Shown here in pieces: positions 35,841 to 45,208 of a stretch of 64,000 nucleotides of DNA. The position numbers were made by a program, and so were the translations under genes. Origin of the DNA: Bacteroidales bacterium. Lineage in GTDB: Bacteria; Bacteroidota; Bacteroidia; Bacteroidales; GWA2-32-17. The stretch spans positions 1 through 64,000 of the forward strand of contig JABUFC010000006.1 of the NCBI GenBank assembly GCA_013314715.1, written 5' to 3'. Each line of letters begins with the position of its first letter. The stretch's first letter is position 1. The notes below the pieces were generated by a model. That model was not told where the DNA came from, searched no databases, and saw only the letters and a list, made by a program, of their open reading frames with translations.

Positions 35841-38800
35841 ATGAGCGAAACCATTTTAAAAGCACTTATGCGTCTTTTTGCGATTATTGCCGATGTAGAT
35901 AGCGAAAACGAAGGTGGCGTTAGCGATAAAGGGCGCGAGGTGGTTGCATCTTATTTAAAACAACAATTAAGTCAAGAACTTGTCGATCAATATTTAGCTC
36001 TTTTCGATCAATATTTTCAGGAACAACAAGGCAAAAAAGGTAAGAAACGCCTATCGGCTAATAGTGTAAAAGTTTTAGCTATTTGCTCAAGAATAAACGA
36101 TGAGCTTCGTCAAGAACAAAAAATTTTGGTACTTCTTAAGTTGCTTGAATTTATTAATTATAATGAAATTATTGGTGAATATGAATTAGAATTTGTCAAA
36201 ACTGTTTCAGAAACATTTAATATTCCAGCTTTAGAGTACGAAAATTGTAAAGCCTTAATCCTCGAAAAACCCGATAAAATTCCTTACAAAGAACATTTAC
36301 TCATTATAGATAATCAACTCCAAAATTTTATTGAAGGCGCTAAACATATATATAACGAACAGCTTAAAGGACAATTAGTTGTTTTGCATATTGAGAGTAC
36401 CAATATGTATGCTTTTGGGTACATCGGCGACGAAACACTTTATTTAAATGGTCAACTTATTTACCCTAAAAGAGTTTATATTTTAGTAAAAGGATCCACT
36501 ATTAGAAGCTCAAAATTAGCTCCAATTTATTACAGCGATGTAGTAGCCACATTTCTTAGTACCAAACAATCGCAAAAAATTACTTTTACAGCTAAACACG
36601 TTTCATTTAAATTTAAAAATTCAAATAATGGTTTACACGATTTTAATTTTAGCGAAGAGACGGGACAATTAATTGGTGTAATGGGAGGAAGTGGAGCCGG
36701 TAAATCAACTTTATTAAGTATATTAAATGGTAATTTAAAACCTGACGAGGGCGAAGTTCTTATCAATGGTTTTAATGTTCATACTGAAAAAGAAAAAATT
36801 AAAGGTGTTATCGGATTTGTTCCTCAAGATGATTTATTAATCGAAGAACTGACCGTATATCAGAATCTTTATTACAATGCCAAACTTTGCTTTGCAAAAT
36901 TTAATGAAGAACAAATTCATGATGCGGTAGTTAAAGTATTGCAAGACTTAGATTTATATGAAATTCGCAATTTAAAGGTTGGCGGACCATTAAACAAATT
37001 TATCAGTGGTGGACAACGTAAACGCTTGAATATCGCTTTAGAGTTGATTCGCGAACCCGATATAATGTTTGTTGATGAGCCTACATCTGGTCTCTCTTCG
37101 ATGGATTCTGAAATGGTCATGGATTTGCTAAAAGAAATTACATTAAAAGGTAAGTTAGCTATTGTAAACATACACCAACCATCGTCCGATATTTTTAAAT
37201 TATTCGATAAGATTCTTATCCTTGATAAGGGTGGATATCCCATATATTATGGCAACCCAGTTGAATCGCTCATATATTTCAAAAAAGCTATCAATCATGT
37301 AAATGCCGATGAAAGTGAGTGTCGTTGTTGCGGTAATGTTAACCCCGAGCAGGTTTTGCAAATTGTTGAAACCAAGGTTGTTGATGAATATGGAAAGCTC
37401 ACACGGAATAGAAAATTTGCACCTTCCGAATGGTTTAAACTTTATAAAACTACATTAGATAATGCTTTTAAAGAAAAGAAATACGAAAAAGTAATTCCAA
37501 CCAATAATTTTGATATTCCATCACGTTGGAATCAGTTTAAAATATTCATTATTCGCGATGTTCTTTCTAAACTTACTAATAAACAATACGTCCTTCTTAA
37601 TTTTTTAGAAGCCCCTGTTCTTGCAATTATTTTAGGATATTTTACAAAGTATATTGCTGGCGAACGATACATTTTTAGCGAAAACGAAAATCTTTTTGCA
37701 TATCTGTTTATGGCTATTGTGGTTGCTTTGTTTTTAGGAATGACAGTTAGTGCCGAAGAGATTATTCGCGACAGAAAAATTTTGCAACGCGAAAAGTTTT
37801 TAAACTTAAGCCGCTTTAGTTATATAAATGCAAAAGTGATTATAATGTTTGTATTGTCGTCAATTCAAATGATAACTTTTGTGTTGATAGGTAATACCAT
37901 ATTAGGGATAAAAGGATTAACGCCCGAATATTATTGGATTTTGTTTACTACTGCTTGTTTTGCCAATATGTTAGGATTAAACATTTCGTCGGCTCTTAAC
38001 TCAGTTGTAACTATTTACATTTTGATACCCTTTATTTTAGTACCTCAACTTTTATTAAGTGGGGTAATTGTTAAGTTTGATAAATTACATAAATCGGTCG
38101 CAAGTGTTCGTTATGTGCCTATTGCTGGCGATTTAATGACCTCACGTTGGGCATTTGAAGCTTTAGCAGTTACACAGTTTAAGAAAAACAAATGGGAAAA
38201 AAATTTTTTTGAAATCGATCAACGAAAAAGTTTTAATGAGTTTCGTTTTAACTATTTAATACCCGAATTACTTAACCGTTTAGATGCATGCGAGCGTTAT
38301 CTTACCGATAAATCGGTGAATGTTTCTTTTGATAAAAATTTGCTCATTATTAAAAATGAAATTACTGTGTTGGAGCAATTATTTGCAAAAAAGAAATTTA
38401 AAAATTTTGAACAACTTAACCCCGAAAAATTTAATGCTAATGTAGCCTCGAAAGTTCGTGATTACCTCGAAGAAAAACGAAAGTTTTTTGTAAAACAATA
38501 TAATAAAGCAACGGCCGATGGTGATAAAAAACTAAGTGAGTTGTCTCAAAAATATTCTCAATCTGATTTGGTTAAATTAAAAGAAGACTATTATAATATT
38601 TCGCTTGCCGATTTAGTTACAAATAAAAATACTTTTCAAACATTAGTTGAAGACAATGATCGCTTAATTCAATTGACAAAGCCTATTTTTAAAGACCCTG
38701 AATCGAATTATGGAAGAGCTCATTTTTATGCTCCATATAAACGTATAGGAAGTATTGAAATAGATACATTCTGGTTTAATACAATGTTTATTTGGTTTAC

Positions 38801-38903
38801 AACTATTTTTATGTATATAGCTCTTCAGTTTGATTGGTTAAGAAAATTGTTGACTAGTTCTATATGGTTAAAAATTAAATTTTTTAAAAAGAATGACGAT
38901 TAG
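35841..38903 (+). CDS. TerB-like / ABCG-type ABC transporter fusion
   Basis: 1020 residues. The N-terminus (about 1-140) is a helical TerB-like region (FAIIADVDSENEGGVSDKGREVVASYL). A beta-rich linker follows (190-250). An ABC ATPase comes next: Walker A GGSGAGKST near 282, signature SGGQRKRLNIALEL near 388, and Walker B IMFVDEPTSGL. A Cys-rich insert CRCCGNVNPEQVL is near 493. An ABC2-type membrane domain occupies about 580-760, with a soluble coiled segment of about 200 residues before a last membrane span. A half-transporter of the ABCG/White kind is predicted; cargo unknown. It is coupled to the glycosyltransferase gene by an 11-base overlap. Confidence 0.82.
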   Translation: MSETILKALMRLFAIIADVDSENEGGVSDKGREVVASYLKQQLSQELVDQYLALFDQYFQEQQGKKGKKRLSANSVKVLAICSRINDELRQEQKILVLLKLLEFINYNEIIGEYELEFVKTVSETFNIPALEYENCKALILEKPDKIPYKEHLLIIDNQLQNFIEGAKHIYNEQLKGQLVVLHIESTNMYAFGYIGDETLYLNGQLIYPKRVYILVKGSTIRSSKLAPIYYSDVVATFLSTKQSQKITFTAKHVSFKFKNSNNGLHDFNFSEETGQLIGVMGGSGAGKSTLLSILNGNLKPDEGEVLINGFNVHTEKEKIKGVIGFVPQDDLLIEELTVYQNLYYNAKLCFAKFNEEQIHDAVVKVLQDLDLYEIRNLKVGGPLNKFISGGQRKRLNIALELIREPDIMFVDEPTSGLSSMDSEMVMDLLKEITLKGKLAIVNIHQPSSDIFKLFDKILILDKGGYPIYYGNPVESLIYFKKAINHVNADESECRCCGNVNPEQVLQIVETKVVDEYGKLTRNRKFAPSEWFKLYKTTLDNAFKEKKYEKVIPTNNFDIPSRWNQFKIFIIRDVLSKLTNKQYVLLNFLEAPVLAIILGYFTKYIAGERYIFSENENLFAYLFMAIVVALFLGMTVSAEEIIRDRKILQREKFLNLSRFSYINAKVIIMFVLSSIQMITFVLIGNTILGIKGLTPEYYWILFTTACFANMLGLNISSALNSVVTIYILIPFILVPQLLLSGVIVKFDKLHKSVASVRYVPIAGDLMTSRWAFEALAVTQFKKNKWEKNFFEIDQRKSFNEFRFNYLIPELLNRLDACERYLTDKSVNVSFDKNLLIIKNEITVLEQLFAKKKFKNFEQLNPEKFNANVASKVRDYLEEKRKFFVKQYNKATADGDKKLSELSQKYSQSDLVKLKEDYYNISLADLVTNKNTFQTLVEDNDRLIQLTKPIFKDPESNYGRAHFYAPYKRIGSIEIDTFWFNTMFIWFTTIFMYIALQFDWLRKLLTSSIWLKIKFFKKNDD

Positions 38904-39795
38904 TGGTTTTACAATGGTGCGTAATGCCACCAAACTTTATTTCCCTATTAAAGAAAGTATATCAAGCATTTTACCAATAGTAGATGAATTTGTAGTGGCT
39001 TTAGGTAAGGGCGATAATGACGATAAAACCCAAGAAGAAATATTGTCGTTACAATCATCTAAAATAAAAATCATACATCGCGAATGGGACCCTGTTTTAT
39101 ATAAAGATGGTAAAATATTTGCCCATGAAACGAATGTCGCTTTAAATGAATGTAATGGCGATTGGTGTTTTTATTTGCAAGCCGACGAAGTCATTCATGA
39201 GGATGATTTATCTTATATTCAGCAAGCTTGTCAGCACTTTTTGAACAATAAGCGAGTAGATGGATTTACCCTAAAATATCATCATTTTTTTGGCGATTAT
39301 CAGCATTATTTACCTATTCACGGATGGTGTCGTAATGAAATTCGTATTATTAGAAATAGAATAGGGGTTTATTCATATAACGATGCCAATACTTTTAGAA
39401 AAGGTAATAATGAAAAGTTGAACATTATTGCTTTAAACGCATACGTATATCATTATGGGTGGGTTCGCCCCCCTGTTTTAATGCAAAAAAAGAAAAATGT
39501 ACAAGACTCGATTCACGCTGGCAATAAAGAAATGGTAGCTAAGGAAGAGTTTTTTACCTATGGGAATTTATCTAAAGTACCGCAATATAAAGGCTCTCAC
39601 CCAAAAGTGATGCACGAACGTATAAAAAATCTTTTTTGGAACAATGAATTATCTTTCGAAAAGGTAAGGCTACTTCGCCCCAAGATGAAGCACGAAAAGT
39701 TGAAATATAAACTATTAAGTTTTTTTGAAAACAAAATCTTAGGAGGCAAGCAACTTTTTGGATATAAGAATTGGAAAAAAGTTGGGCGATATTAA
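38893..39795 (+). CDS. Family 2-like glycosyltransferase
   Basis: 300 residues. Nucleotide-sugar-binding start SGFTMVRNATKLYFPIKESISSILPIVDEFVVALGKGDNDDKT, then GDWCFYLQADEVIHEDDL, which stands where GT-A enzymes have their DxD and aspartate-rich acceptor region, and HGWCRNEIRIIRNR. The C-terminal part is basic. Cytoplasmic, membrane-associated GT-A fold expected; donor and acceptor unknown. It overlaps the ABC transporter end by 11 bases, suggesting joint work on a surface glycan or glycolipid. Confidence 0.8.
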   Translation: MTISGFTMVRNATKLYFPIKESISSILPIVDEFVVALGKGDNDDKTQEEILSLQSSKIKIIHREWDPVLYKDGKIFAHETNVALNECNGDWCFYLQADEVIHEDDLSYIQQACQHFLNNKRVDGFTLKYHHFFGDYQHYLPIHGWCRNEIRIIRNRIGVYSYNDANTFRKGNNEKLNIIALNAYVYHYGWVRPPVLMQKKKNVQDSIHAGNKEMVAKEEFFTYGNLSKVPQYKGSHPKVMHERIKNLFWNNELSFEKVRLLRPKMKHEKLKYKLLSFFENKILGGKQLFGYKNWKKVGRY

Positions 39796-39843
39796 AAAAA
39801 AAAACGGCAAAAATATGGACTCTAACACCGAAAAATTCTACTA

Positions 39844-40983
39844 TTAAGGCTTTAATGTCATGGTACAAGTTACAGGAAAGTGGTCGCTAACATTTATTCT
39901 ATGAATTTGGTAATTACACGAATTAAAATCATCACTGTACAATATGTAATCAATTCGCAAAAATGGAATATTACCATTGTATGTCGAGCCTAAATATTTG
40001 TCAATTAATGAATAACTATCATTTAAGTTTTTAGAAATTACGGAATATGTGTAAGAAGAAGGGGTGTCGTTAAAATCACCACAAACAATAACAGGGAAGG
40101 GGCATGTGTTAATATGTTGAGCTATGATTGTTGCTTGAGTATTCCTTTTTTTGGAAGCATTGATGAGTCGGCGTAAAACAGATTTCGATTTATTCAGTTC
40201 CAGACTATCGGGTTTATGCTCTAGCGACGAAATAAAAGCATAATCTTCGCTACCTAACCTAACACTCTCGAGATGCATATTATATATTCTTACAGTATCT
40301 GAGTGTACAAGAATATCGGTATATATACACATATTCGAGGTACCCGAAAAAGTTATTTCTCCTTTATTAACAATAGGAAATCGTGTAATAGTAGCAATAC
40401 CAAAGAAGTCTGTTTTTCTATTAACTACAGGAAAATAAGTATGAATATTTTCAGTTTTTATGCCTTTAAGCAAGAAATCTGTTGTAATGTATTTGCCGTC
40501 GCTTTGATAATAATACTCCTGAAAGCAAGCTATATCGGGGCTTTGTTTTACAATAAAATCTAATATGTTTTGGTGATTGGGGTGATGGTTTTTCCAATTG
40601 TAAACATCAAATAACCGAACATTAAAAGTCATAACATCAAATGATTTAGTGGATGGTATGGTGCAGTTTTTAGAATAAAAGATAGAAGTAATATTTAAAT
40701 ATTTGTTAAAGACACTAATTCCCCAAACAAAAAAAGGTAATAAAATTAGAAGGGTTGTAAAGTATTTACGATACAAAGCAATAATAGAAAAAATAATAAA
40801 AACTAAAAAAATATAAGGAAATCCTAATGCAAAAATGGTCGGTAATGACCACGTATTAGCATCTATATACTTGGCTAACAAAGCTAGTATAAGAAGAAGT
40901 GAATTAAATATATAAATACTAATAAACAAGCTTTTTACAATGCGTCGAAATAGGCTTTTTTTCTTTTTATTGTTTAAACTCAT
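39844..40983 (-). CDS. Endonuclease/exonuclease/phosphatase-family protein, membrane-anchored
   Basis: 379 residues. Three hydrophobic segments in the first ~110 residues anchor it. The EEP domain follows: FDVMTFNVRLFDVYNW (catalytic Asn), IACFQEYYY (metal Glu), CGDFNDTPSSYTY (GDFND), RIDYILYSDDF and SDHFPVTC (Asp/His). All active-site residues are visible. Family members hydrolyse phosphodiesters or phospholipids. It shares an ATGA overlap with the upstream rhomboid gene. Last gene of the mutL operon. Confidence 0.88.
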   Translation of the reverse strand: MSLNNKKKKSLFRRIVKSLFISIYIFNSLLLILALLAKYIDANTWSLPTIFALGFPYIFLVFIIFSIIALYRKYFTTLLILLPFFVWGISVFNKYLNITSIFYSKNCTIPSTKSFDVMTFNVRLFDVYNWKNHHPNHQNILDFIVKQSPDIACFQEYYYQSDGKYITTDFLLKGIKTENIHTYFPVVNRKTDFFGIATITRFPIVNKGEITFSGTSNMCIYTDILVHSDTVRIYNMHLESVRLGSEDYAFISSLEHKPDSLELNKSKSVLRRLINASKKRNTQATIIAQHINTCPFPVIVCGDFNDTPSSYTYSVISKNLNDSYSLIDKYLGSTYNGNIPFLRIDYILYSDDFNSCNYQIHRINVSDHFPVTCTMTLKP

Positions 40984-41849
40984 TTGTGGCTAGATTTGAA
41001 AAGTGTTTCTTTTTCTTTTTTACTAAGACTTTCGTAACCTTGTTTTGAAATTTTGTCTAATATTCTATCAATTTCTTTTTGAAGTTGAGCTTTTCTAAAA
41101 TTGTATTCTTGGTCGTTCATTTCTCTAACATTTTTTTGAGAAAAGCTTATATTTCTTTTAAATTTAGGAATTCGAATAGAAGGAAACTTAAGTTTAGGTT
41201 GACGTAAAAGCAAACCATAACAAACTCCATAAAATGCACCACCCAAATGAGCAATATGCCCACCACTATTTTCGCTAGCAATACTAAGAAAATCGATTAC
41301 AATAGTAAAGATTGCAATATGCTTAAGTTTAACTTGTCCAATTAATAATAGGTTCATTCTATATTCGGGTATATAAAACGATATTGTAACAACAACTGCA
41401 ATAACAGCAGCTGAAGCTCCTAAAGCCTTTGAAACAGAAACTATATCTTTAAAAGCAGGAAATAAATTAAAGGCTAAAATGTAAAAAAGTGCACCCAATA
41501 ATCCACCTATCACATAAGTGTATAATAATTTTTTTGAACTTAAATAATCAATGAAAATTTTACCAAACCAGTAAAACCAAAGCATGTTAAAAACTATATG
41601 AAGAATTTCTTCGTGCGTAAACATATAAGTTATAGGTGTCCATGGAAAGTATTTTAAGCTATCTAAATTGGCTGGCAACATTAAGTAGTTTAAAACATAA
41701 TAAACCCCTTGATTTTCAAAATGCATTAAAAATACAAATAGGCGTGATAGACTAACAAGTATATAAACGGCAATATTAATATACAATAACTTAGTTAAAT
41801 AATTACCGTACTTAAATTTATTCCAATATTTTAAAATTATATTTTTCAT
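40980..41849 (-). CDS. Rhomboid-family intramembrane serine protease, second copy
   Basis: 289 residues. HEEILHIVFNMLWFYWFGKIF, the catalytic serine in LGASAAVIAVV and the catalytic histidine in GGHIAHLGGAFYGVCYGLL are present, on about six membrane spans, with a basic cytoplasmic tail of about 75 residues rich in Lys and Arg. It cleaves membrane proteins within the bilayer; substrates unknown. Stop/start overlaps of one base (TAATG) upstream and 4 bases downstream couple it to its paralogue and to the EEP gene. Confidence 0.88.
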   Translation of the reverse strand: MKNIILKYWNKFKYGNYLTKLLYINIAVYILVSLSRLFVFLMHFENQGVYYVLNYLMLPANLDSLKYFPWTPITYMFTHEEILHIVFNMLWFYWFGKIFIDYLSSKKLLYTYVIGGLLGALFYILAFNLFPAFKDIVSVSKALGASAAVIAVVVTISFYIPEYRMNLLLIGQVKLKHIAIFTIVIDFLSIASENSGGHIAHLGGAFYGVCYGLLLRQPKLKFPSIRIPKFKRNISFSQKNVREMNDQEYNFRKAQLQKEIDRILDKISKQGYESLSKKEKETLFKSSHK

Positions 41850-42667
41850 TAATAACTTCTATATTTTTTTCGCCAAAATAATATAAGTATTAGTCCAAAA
41901 AGCATACCGCCTAAGTGAGCAAAATGAGCAACATTGTCGCCGGGTTGATTCATAATACCACTATAAAGTTCAAAAAATCCATACAAAATAACGAAGTATT
42001 TTGCCTTTATTGGAACAAAAAAATAAAGATATATAAGTGCATTGGGAAAAATCATACCAAAAGCAAGTAATAAACCAAAAACAGCACCCGACGCTCCAAC
42101 TGTAGGAATATTGATTTGGGTTAAATACTGATAATCTAAAAATTTGAATGAATCACTCACAAAACTTGGGTCATTTCTTAATAAAGACCAAGAACTAATG
42201 AAATCGTTAAGTTGTAGTTGATATTCTGGAAAATAGTTAACAATTAAATAAGCGAAAGATTCAGGAGAAGGACTATTTTTGTAAGCAATTATAGCTTGTT
42301 CTAAACCGTAAAATCGAAACCAACTAATCAATAAGTGTAAAGCTGCCGCTCCTAAACCTGTAAAAAAGTAATAGTATGCAAAACGCTTACTCCCCCATAT
42401 GTTTTCAATAGCTGAGCCAAACATCCACAAAGCAAACATATTAGAAAAAATATGCATAAAATTTCCGTGCATGAACATATGGCTGATTAACTGATACCAT
42501 TGAAAGTTTTCTGATTTAAAATAGTATAAACCTAGATAATGAGTTAAATCTAAGTCGAATTTACTTTGAAACAAATAGGTAGCTAAAAACATTAAGCCGT
42601 TGATAATAAGTATGTTTTTTACAACGGGTGGCATCAATCTAAATCGAGTAGGAGAATAATAATTCAT
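41849..42667 (-). CDS. Rhomboid-family intramembrane serine protease, first copy
   Basis: 272 residues. HMFMHGNFMHIFSNMFALWMFG, catalytic GASGAVFGLLLAFG and AHFAHLGGMLFGL give the Ser-His dyad in six membrane spans. A hydrophilic insertion of about 60 residues lies between spans 3 and 4 (ending FLDYQYLTQINIPTVGASG). It lies 6 bases after mutL and overlaps the second rhomboid by one base. Confidence 0.9.
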   Translation of the reverse strand: MNYYSPTRFRLMPPVVKNILIINGLMFLATYLFQSKFDLDLTHYLGLYYFKSENFQWYQLISHMFMHGNFMHIFSNMFALWMFGSAIENIWGSKRFAYYYFFTGLGAAALHLLISWFRFYGLEQAIIAYKNSPSPESFAYLIVNYFPEYQLQLNDFISSWSLLRNDPSFVSDSFKFLDYQYLTQINIPTVGASGAVFGLLLAFGMIFPNALIYLYFFVPIKAKYFVILYGFFELYSGIMNQPGDNVAHFAHLGGMLFGLILILFWRKKYRSY

Positions 42668-42673
42668 TTGAAT

Positions 42674-44458
42674 TTAATTAAATAATTGATCAATTTCTTC
42701 ATTTAAAATAGTAACAAATATTTTTTTGCCATCTGGAGTATATTGCGGCTGAGAGCAACTGAAAAGGCTGTCAAAAAGATTTTGACGCTCATTCTCGCTT
42801 AATATTTGTCCTTTTTTTATAGCCGATGATTTGGCAAGTTTTAATAGCATATCACTGATATTTATTTCATCTGGATTTTTTTCAAGTTCATTAAATTGAT
42901 GAATAAAATCGTATAAACTGCTAATAATATTAAAGTTACTCCAATAAGATGGAATTCCTTCTATATTGAACACACCATTTGTTAAAAGTGTTATCTGAAA
43001 ACCTAAACGTTTAAGATGAGGAATTATATATTTAAAATACTCAGCTTCATGAGCAGGTAGTTCTAATGTTTCTGGAAAAATTAGTTTTTCAGTATAAAGT
43101 TCATCTTTTTGATATTTACTTTCAAGTAGTTCGTATAATACTCTAACGTGTGCACGATATTGGTCAATGAGCATTAAGCCCGATTTAATGTTTACTAATA
43201 AGTATTGATTTTTTATCTGTAAAATATTTTCATTTGAAGCATCAGAAATTGAATTTTGTATGATATCTAATTTTTCTTGTCTCTCAGTTGTTGGTTGTCC
43301 TTCAAAAAGTTTTTGCCAATCGGATGCATTAGTTTTCTTATTTTTAGTATCAAAGGGATTATAGTTTGGGTTTATGTGAATTTTTGGTGCAGTAAGTGGT
43401 TGATTTTTTGAAATGTTTGGCAACTGAATGCTACTTTCGTTTTCAAAATCGATGTTCGGAAGAATATTGGTTTTTCCTAGTGTTTGTCGAACTGCTGCTT
43501 CAAGAATTTGAGCAATTGCACGTTCATCCTCGAACTTAATTTCTGTTTTAGTTGGATGAATATTTACATCGATGGTGTTAGGGTTGCAATTAAAAAATAT
43601 AAAATACGAGGGCATGGTTTCGGGCAAAAGCAACTTTTCATATGCATTAAGTATTACTCTATATAAAAATGGGTGTCGCATATAACGGTTATTGACAAAG
43701 AAAAACTGTAAGCTATTTTTTTTCTTCGCAAATTCGGGCTTGCCAATAAAACCATGAATAGAAATAATAGAGGTGTCAACTGATATATCAAGTAATTCGT
43801 TCGATAAATTTTTTCCAAATAAATGAATTATTCTTTGTTTAAGGCTACTAGGTTGAAGATTGTATATTTCGGTATCATTGTGGCTTAAATAAAACGCGAT
43901 AGATGGATGTGCCATAGCAATACGATGAAATTCATCTAATATATGTTTAAATTCTATGGCATCCGATTTTAAAAAACGACGACGAGCAGGAATATTAAAA
44001 AATAAGTTTTTTATGGTAAAAATGCTGCCTTGTTGACAAATAATAGGTTCTTGTTTTATTAATTTACTTCCATGAATTTCAATCTTTGTGCCTATTTCTG
44101 ATCCTTCTTTACGGGTTTGTAGTTCAACTTGAGCAACCGACGAAATGGCTGCAAGTGCTTCTCCTCTAAAACCAAAAGTAGAGATGGCAAATAAGTCGTG
44201 TGCTTCTGTTATTTTTGAAGTTGCATGACGTTCAAAAGCTAGACGCGCATCTACTTCAGACATACCCATACCATCGTCTATTATGCTAATAGAAGTCTTT
44301 CCGCCATCTTTAATGTTTACTCTAATGTTTTTAGCAAATGCATCAATAGCGTTCTCCATTAGCTCCTTTACTACAGAAGCTGGACGCTGAACCACTTCAC
44401 CAGCAGCAATCTGATTGGCTACTGCATCGGGTAGTATATGAATTACTTGGTCAATCAT
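42674..44458 (-). CDS. mutL: DNA mismatch repair protein MutL
   Basis: 594 residues. N-terminal GHKL ATPase: IAAGEVVQRPASVVKELMENAIDA, IIDDGMGM, ATSKI and FGFRGEALAAISSV, followed by a transducer domain with IDVNIHPTKTEIKF. The C-terminal dimerisation domain contains DQYRAHVRVLYE near 430, in the place of the endonuclease motif DQHAxxExxxxE. The His and the first Glu are both replaced. AIKKGQILSENE and YTPDGKK follow. It couples MutS to downstream repair. Its start overlaps the stop of the 82-residue gene by one base. Confidence 0.95.
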   Translation of the reverse strand: MIDQVIHILPDAVANQIAAGEVVQRPASVVKELMENAIDAFAKNIRVNIKDGGKTSISIIDDGMGMSEVDARLAFERHATSKITEAHDLFAISTFGFRGEALAAISSVAQVELQTRKEGSEIGTKIEIHGSKLIKQEPIICQQGSIFTIKNLFFNIPARRRFLKSDAIEFKHILDEFHRIAMAHPSIAFYLSHNDTEIYNLQPSSLKQRIIHLFGKNLSNELLDISVDTSIISIHGFIGKPEFAKKKNSLQFFFVNNRYMRHPFLYRVILNAYEKLLLPETMPSYFIFFNCNPNTIDVNIHPTKTEIKFEDERAIAQILEAAVRQTLGKTNILPNIDFENESSIQLPNISKNQPLTAPKIHINPNYNPFDTKNKKTNASDWQKLFEGQPTTERQEKLDIIQNSISDASNENILQIKNQYLLVNIKSGLMLIDQYRAHVRVLYELLESKYQKDELYTEKLIFPETLELPAHEAEYFKYIIPHLKRLGFQITLLTNGVFNIEGIPSYWSNFNIISSLYDFIHQFNELEKNPDEINISDMLLKLAKSSAIKKGQILSENERQNLFDSLFSCSQPQYTPDGKKIFVTILNEEIDQLFN

Positions 44459-44706
44459 TATGAGTAAAGAAAATAAATAGCTAAAAATGTTAACGCTATA
44501 ATAATAGCTATAAGACGTATGTTCGATTTTGTGGTTTCCTTGCGTTCTTTTCTATCTTTTCTAAAGCTAATTTTACGTTCTGTTTCAATATTCTGGGAAG
44601 TTTGCTGCTTTCTTTTTTCAAATTCTTCTTTTTCGGGGTCGTAAAAAACTGGTTTATAATTATATGATCTTGCCTGTGGCAATTTAAAAAAGCTTATTCC
44701 AAACAT
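44458..44706 (-). CDS. Small single-span membrane protein of unknown function
   Basis: 82 residues: a highly charged N-terminal two thirds (KEEFEKRKQQTSQNIETERK, then RKDRKERKE) and one C-terminal hydrophobic helix (LIAIIIALTFLAIYFLYS). No family recognised with confidence. It leads the mutL operon and is coupled to mutL by a TAATG overlap, so it is a real gene despite its size. Topology: tail-anchored, charged part probably cytoplasmic. Confidence 0.65.
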   Translation of the reverse strand: MFGISFFKLPQARSYNYKPVFYDPEKEEFEKRKQQTSQNIETERKISFRKDRKERKETTKSNIRLIAIIIALTFLAIYFLYS

Positions 44707-44720
44707 AAAATATTTTTGTA

Positions 44721-44728
44721 CAAAGGTA
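44721..44728 (-). promoter_or_regulatory. Possible -7 element of the mutL operon
   Basis: TACCTTTG on the minus strand, about 15 bases before the start codon of the 82-residue gene, fits TAnnTTTG. The -33 is not well defined. Confidence 0.4.
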
Positions 44729-44787
44729 ATAGCAAATTTACAAAAAAACGAAGTGTCTTTTTGTAAAGGATGAAAAGAAATAAAAAA

Positions 44788-45066
44788 TTATTTATAGTAG
44801 CAAATATAAGCAGTGTCGCGTAGTATTTCTACATTAAATTTAATATTTGCTGGAACTATAAAATATTGACCTTTACAATAGGTTTTCTTTTCTTGCCCAG
44901 GTATAGAAACTAGCATTTCACCTTCGATAATTTCCATTTTTTCTTCTGATGATGTGCCAAATTCATAGTTGCCAGGGAGCATTACACCTACAGTAGCTTT
45001 ACCTTCATGAGTAATAATGGCCATCGATTTTACATTACCATTGAAATATTCGTTTATTTTAATCAT
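44788..45066 (-). CDS. ppnP: Pyrimidine/purine nucleoside phosphorylase, cupin type
   Basis: 92 residues, one cupin barrel. MIKINEYFNGNVKSMAI at the start, GVMLPGNYEFGTSSEEKMEIIEGEMLVSIPG and FIVPANIKFNVEI match the PpnP (DUF1255) family along its whole length. It splits nucleosides with phosphate to free bases and ribose 1-phosphate. Stand-alone gene. Confidence 0.9.
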   Translation of the reverse strand: MIKINEYFNGNVKSMAIITHEGKATVGVMLPGNYEFGTSSEEKMEIIEGEMLVSIPGQEKKTYCKGQYFIVPANIKFNVEILRDTAYICYYK

Positions 45067-45208
45067 ATTTTTTTTTACAAAAAAAGCAATAAAATTGAAC
45101 CCTATCCATGAGTTTTATCACTTTATTTCAATAAAAACAAATTTTGTATATTGCTATTTTCGTTTTGCGTAAATTTTAACGTAACTTAGCAGGCTAAATT
45201 TTAAATTT

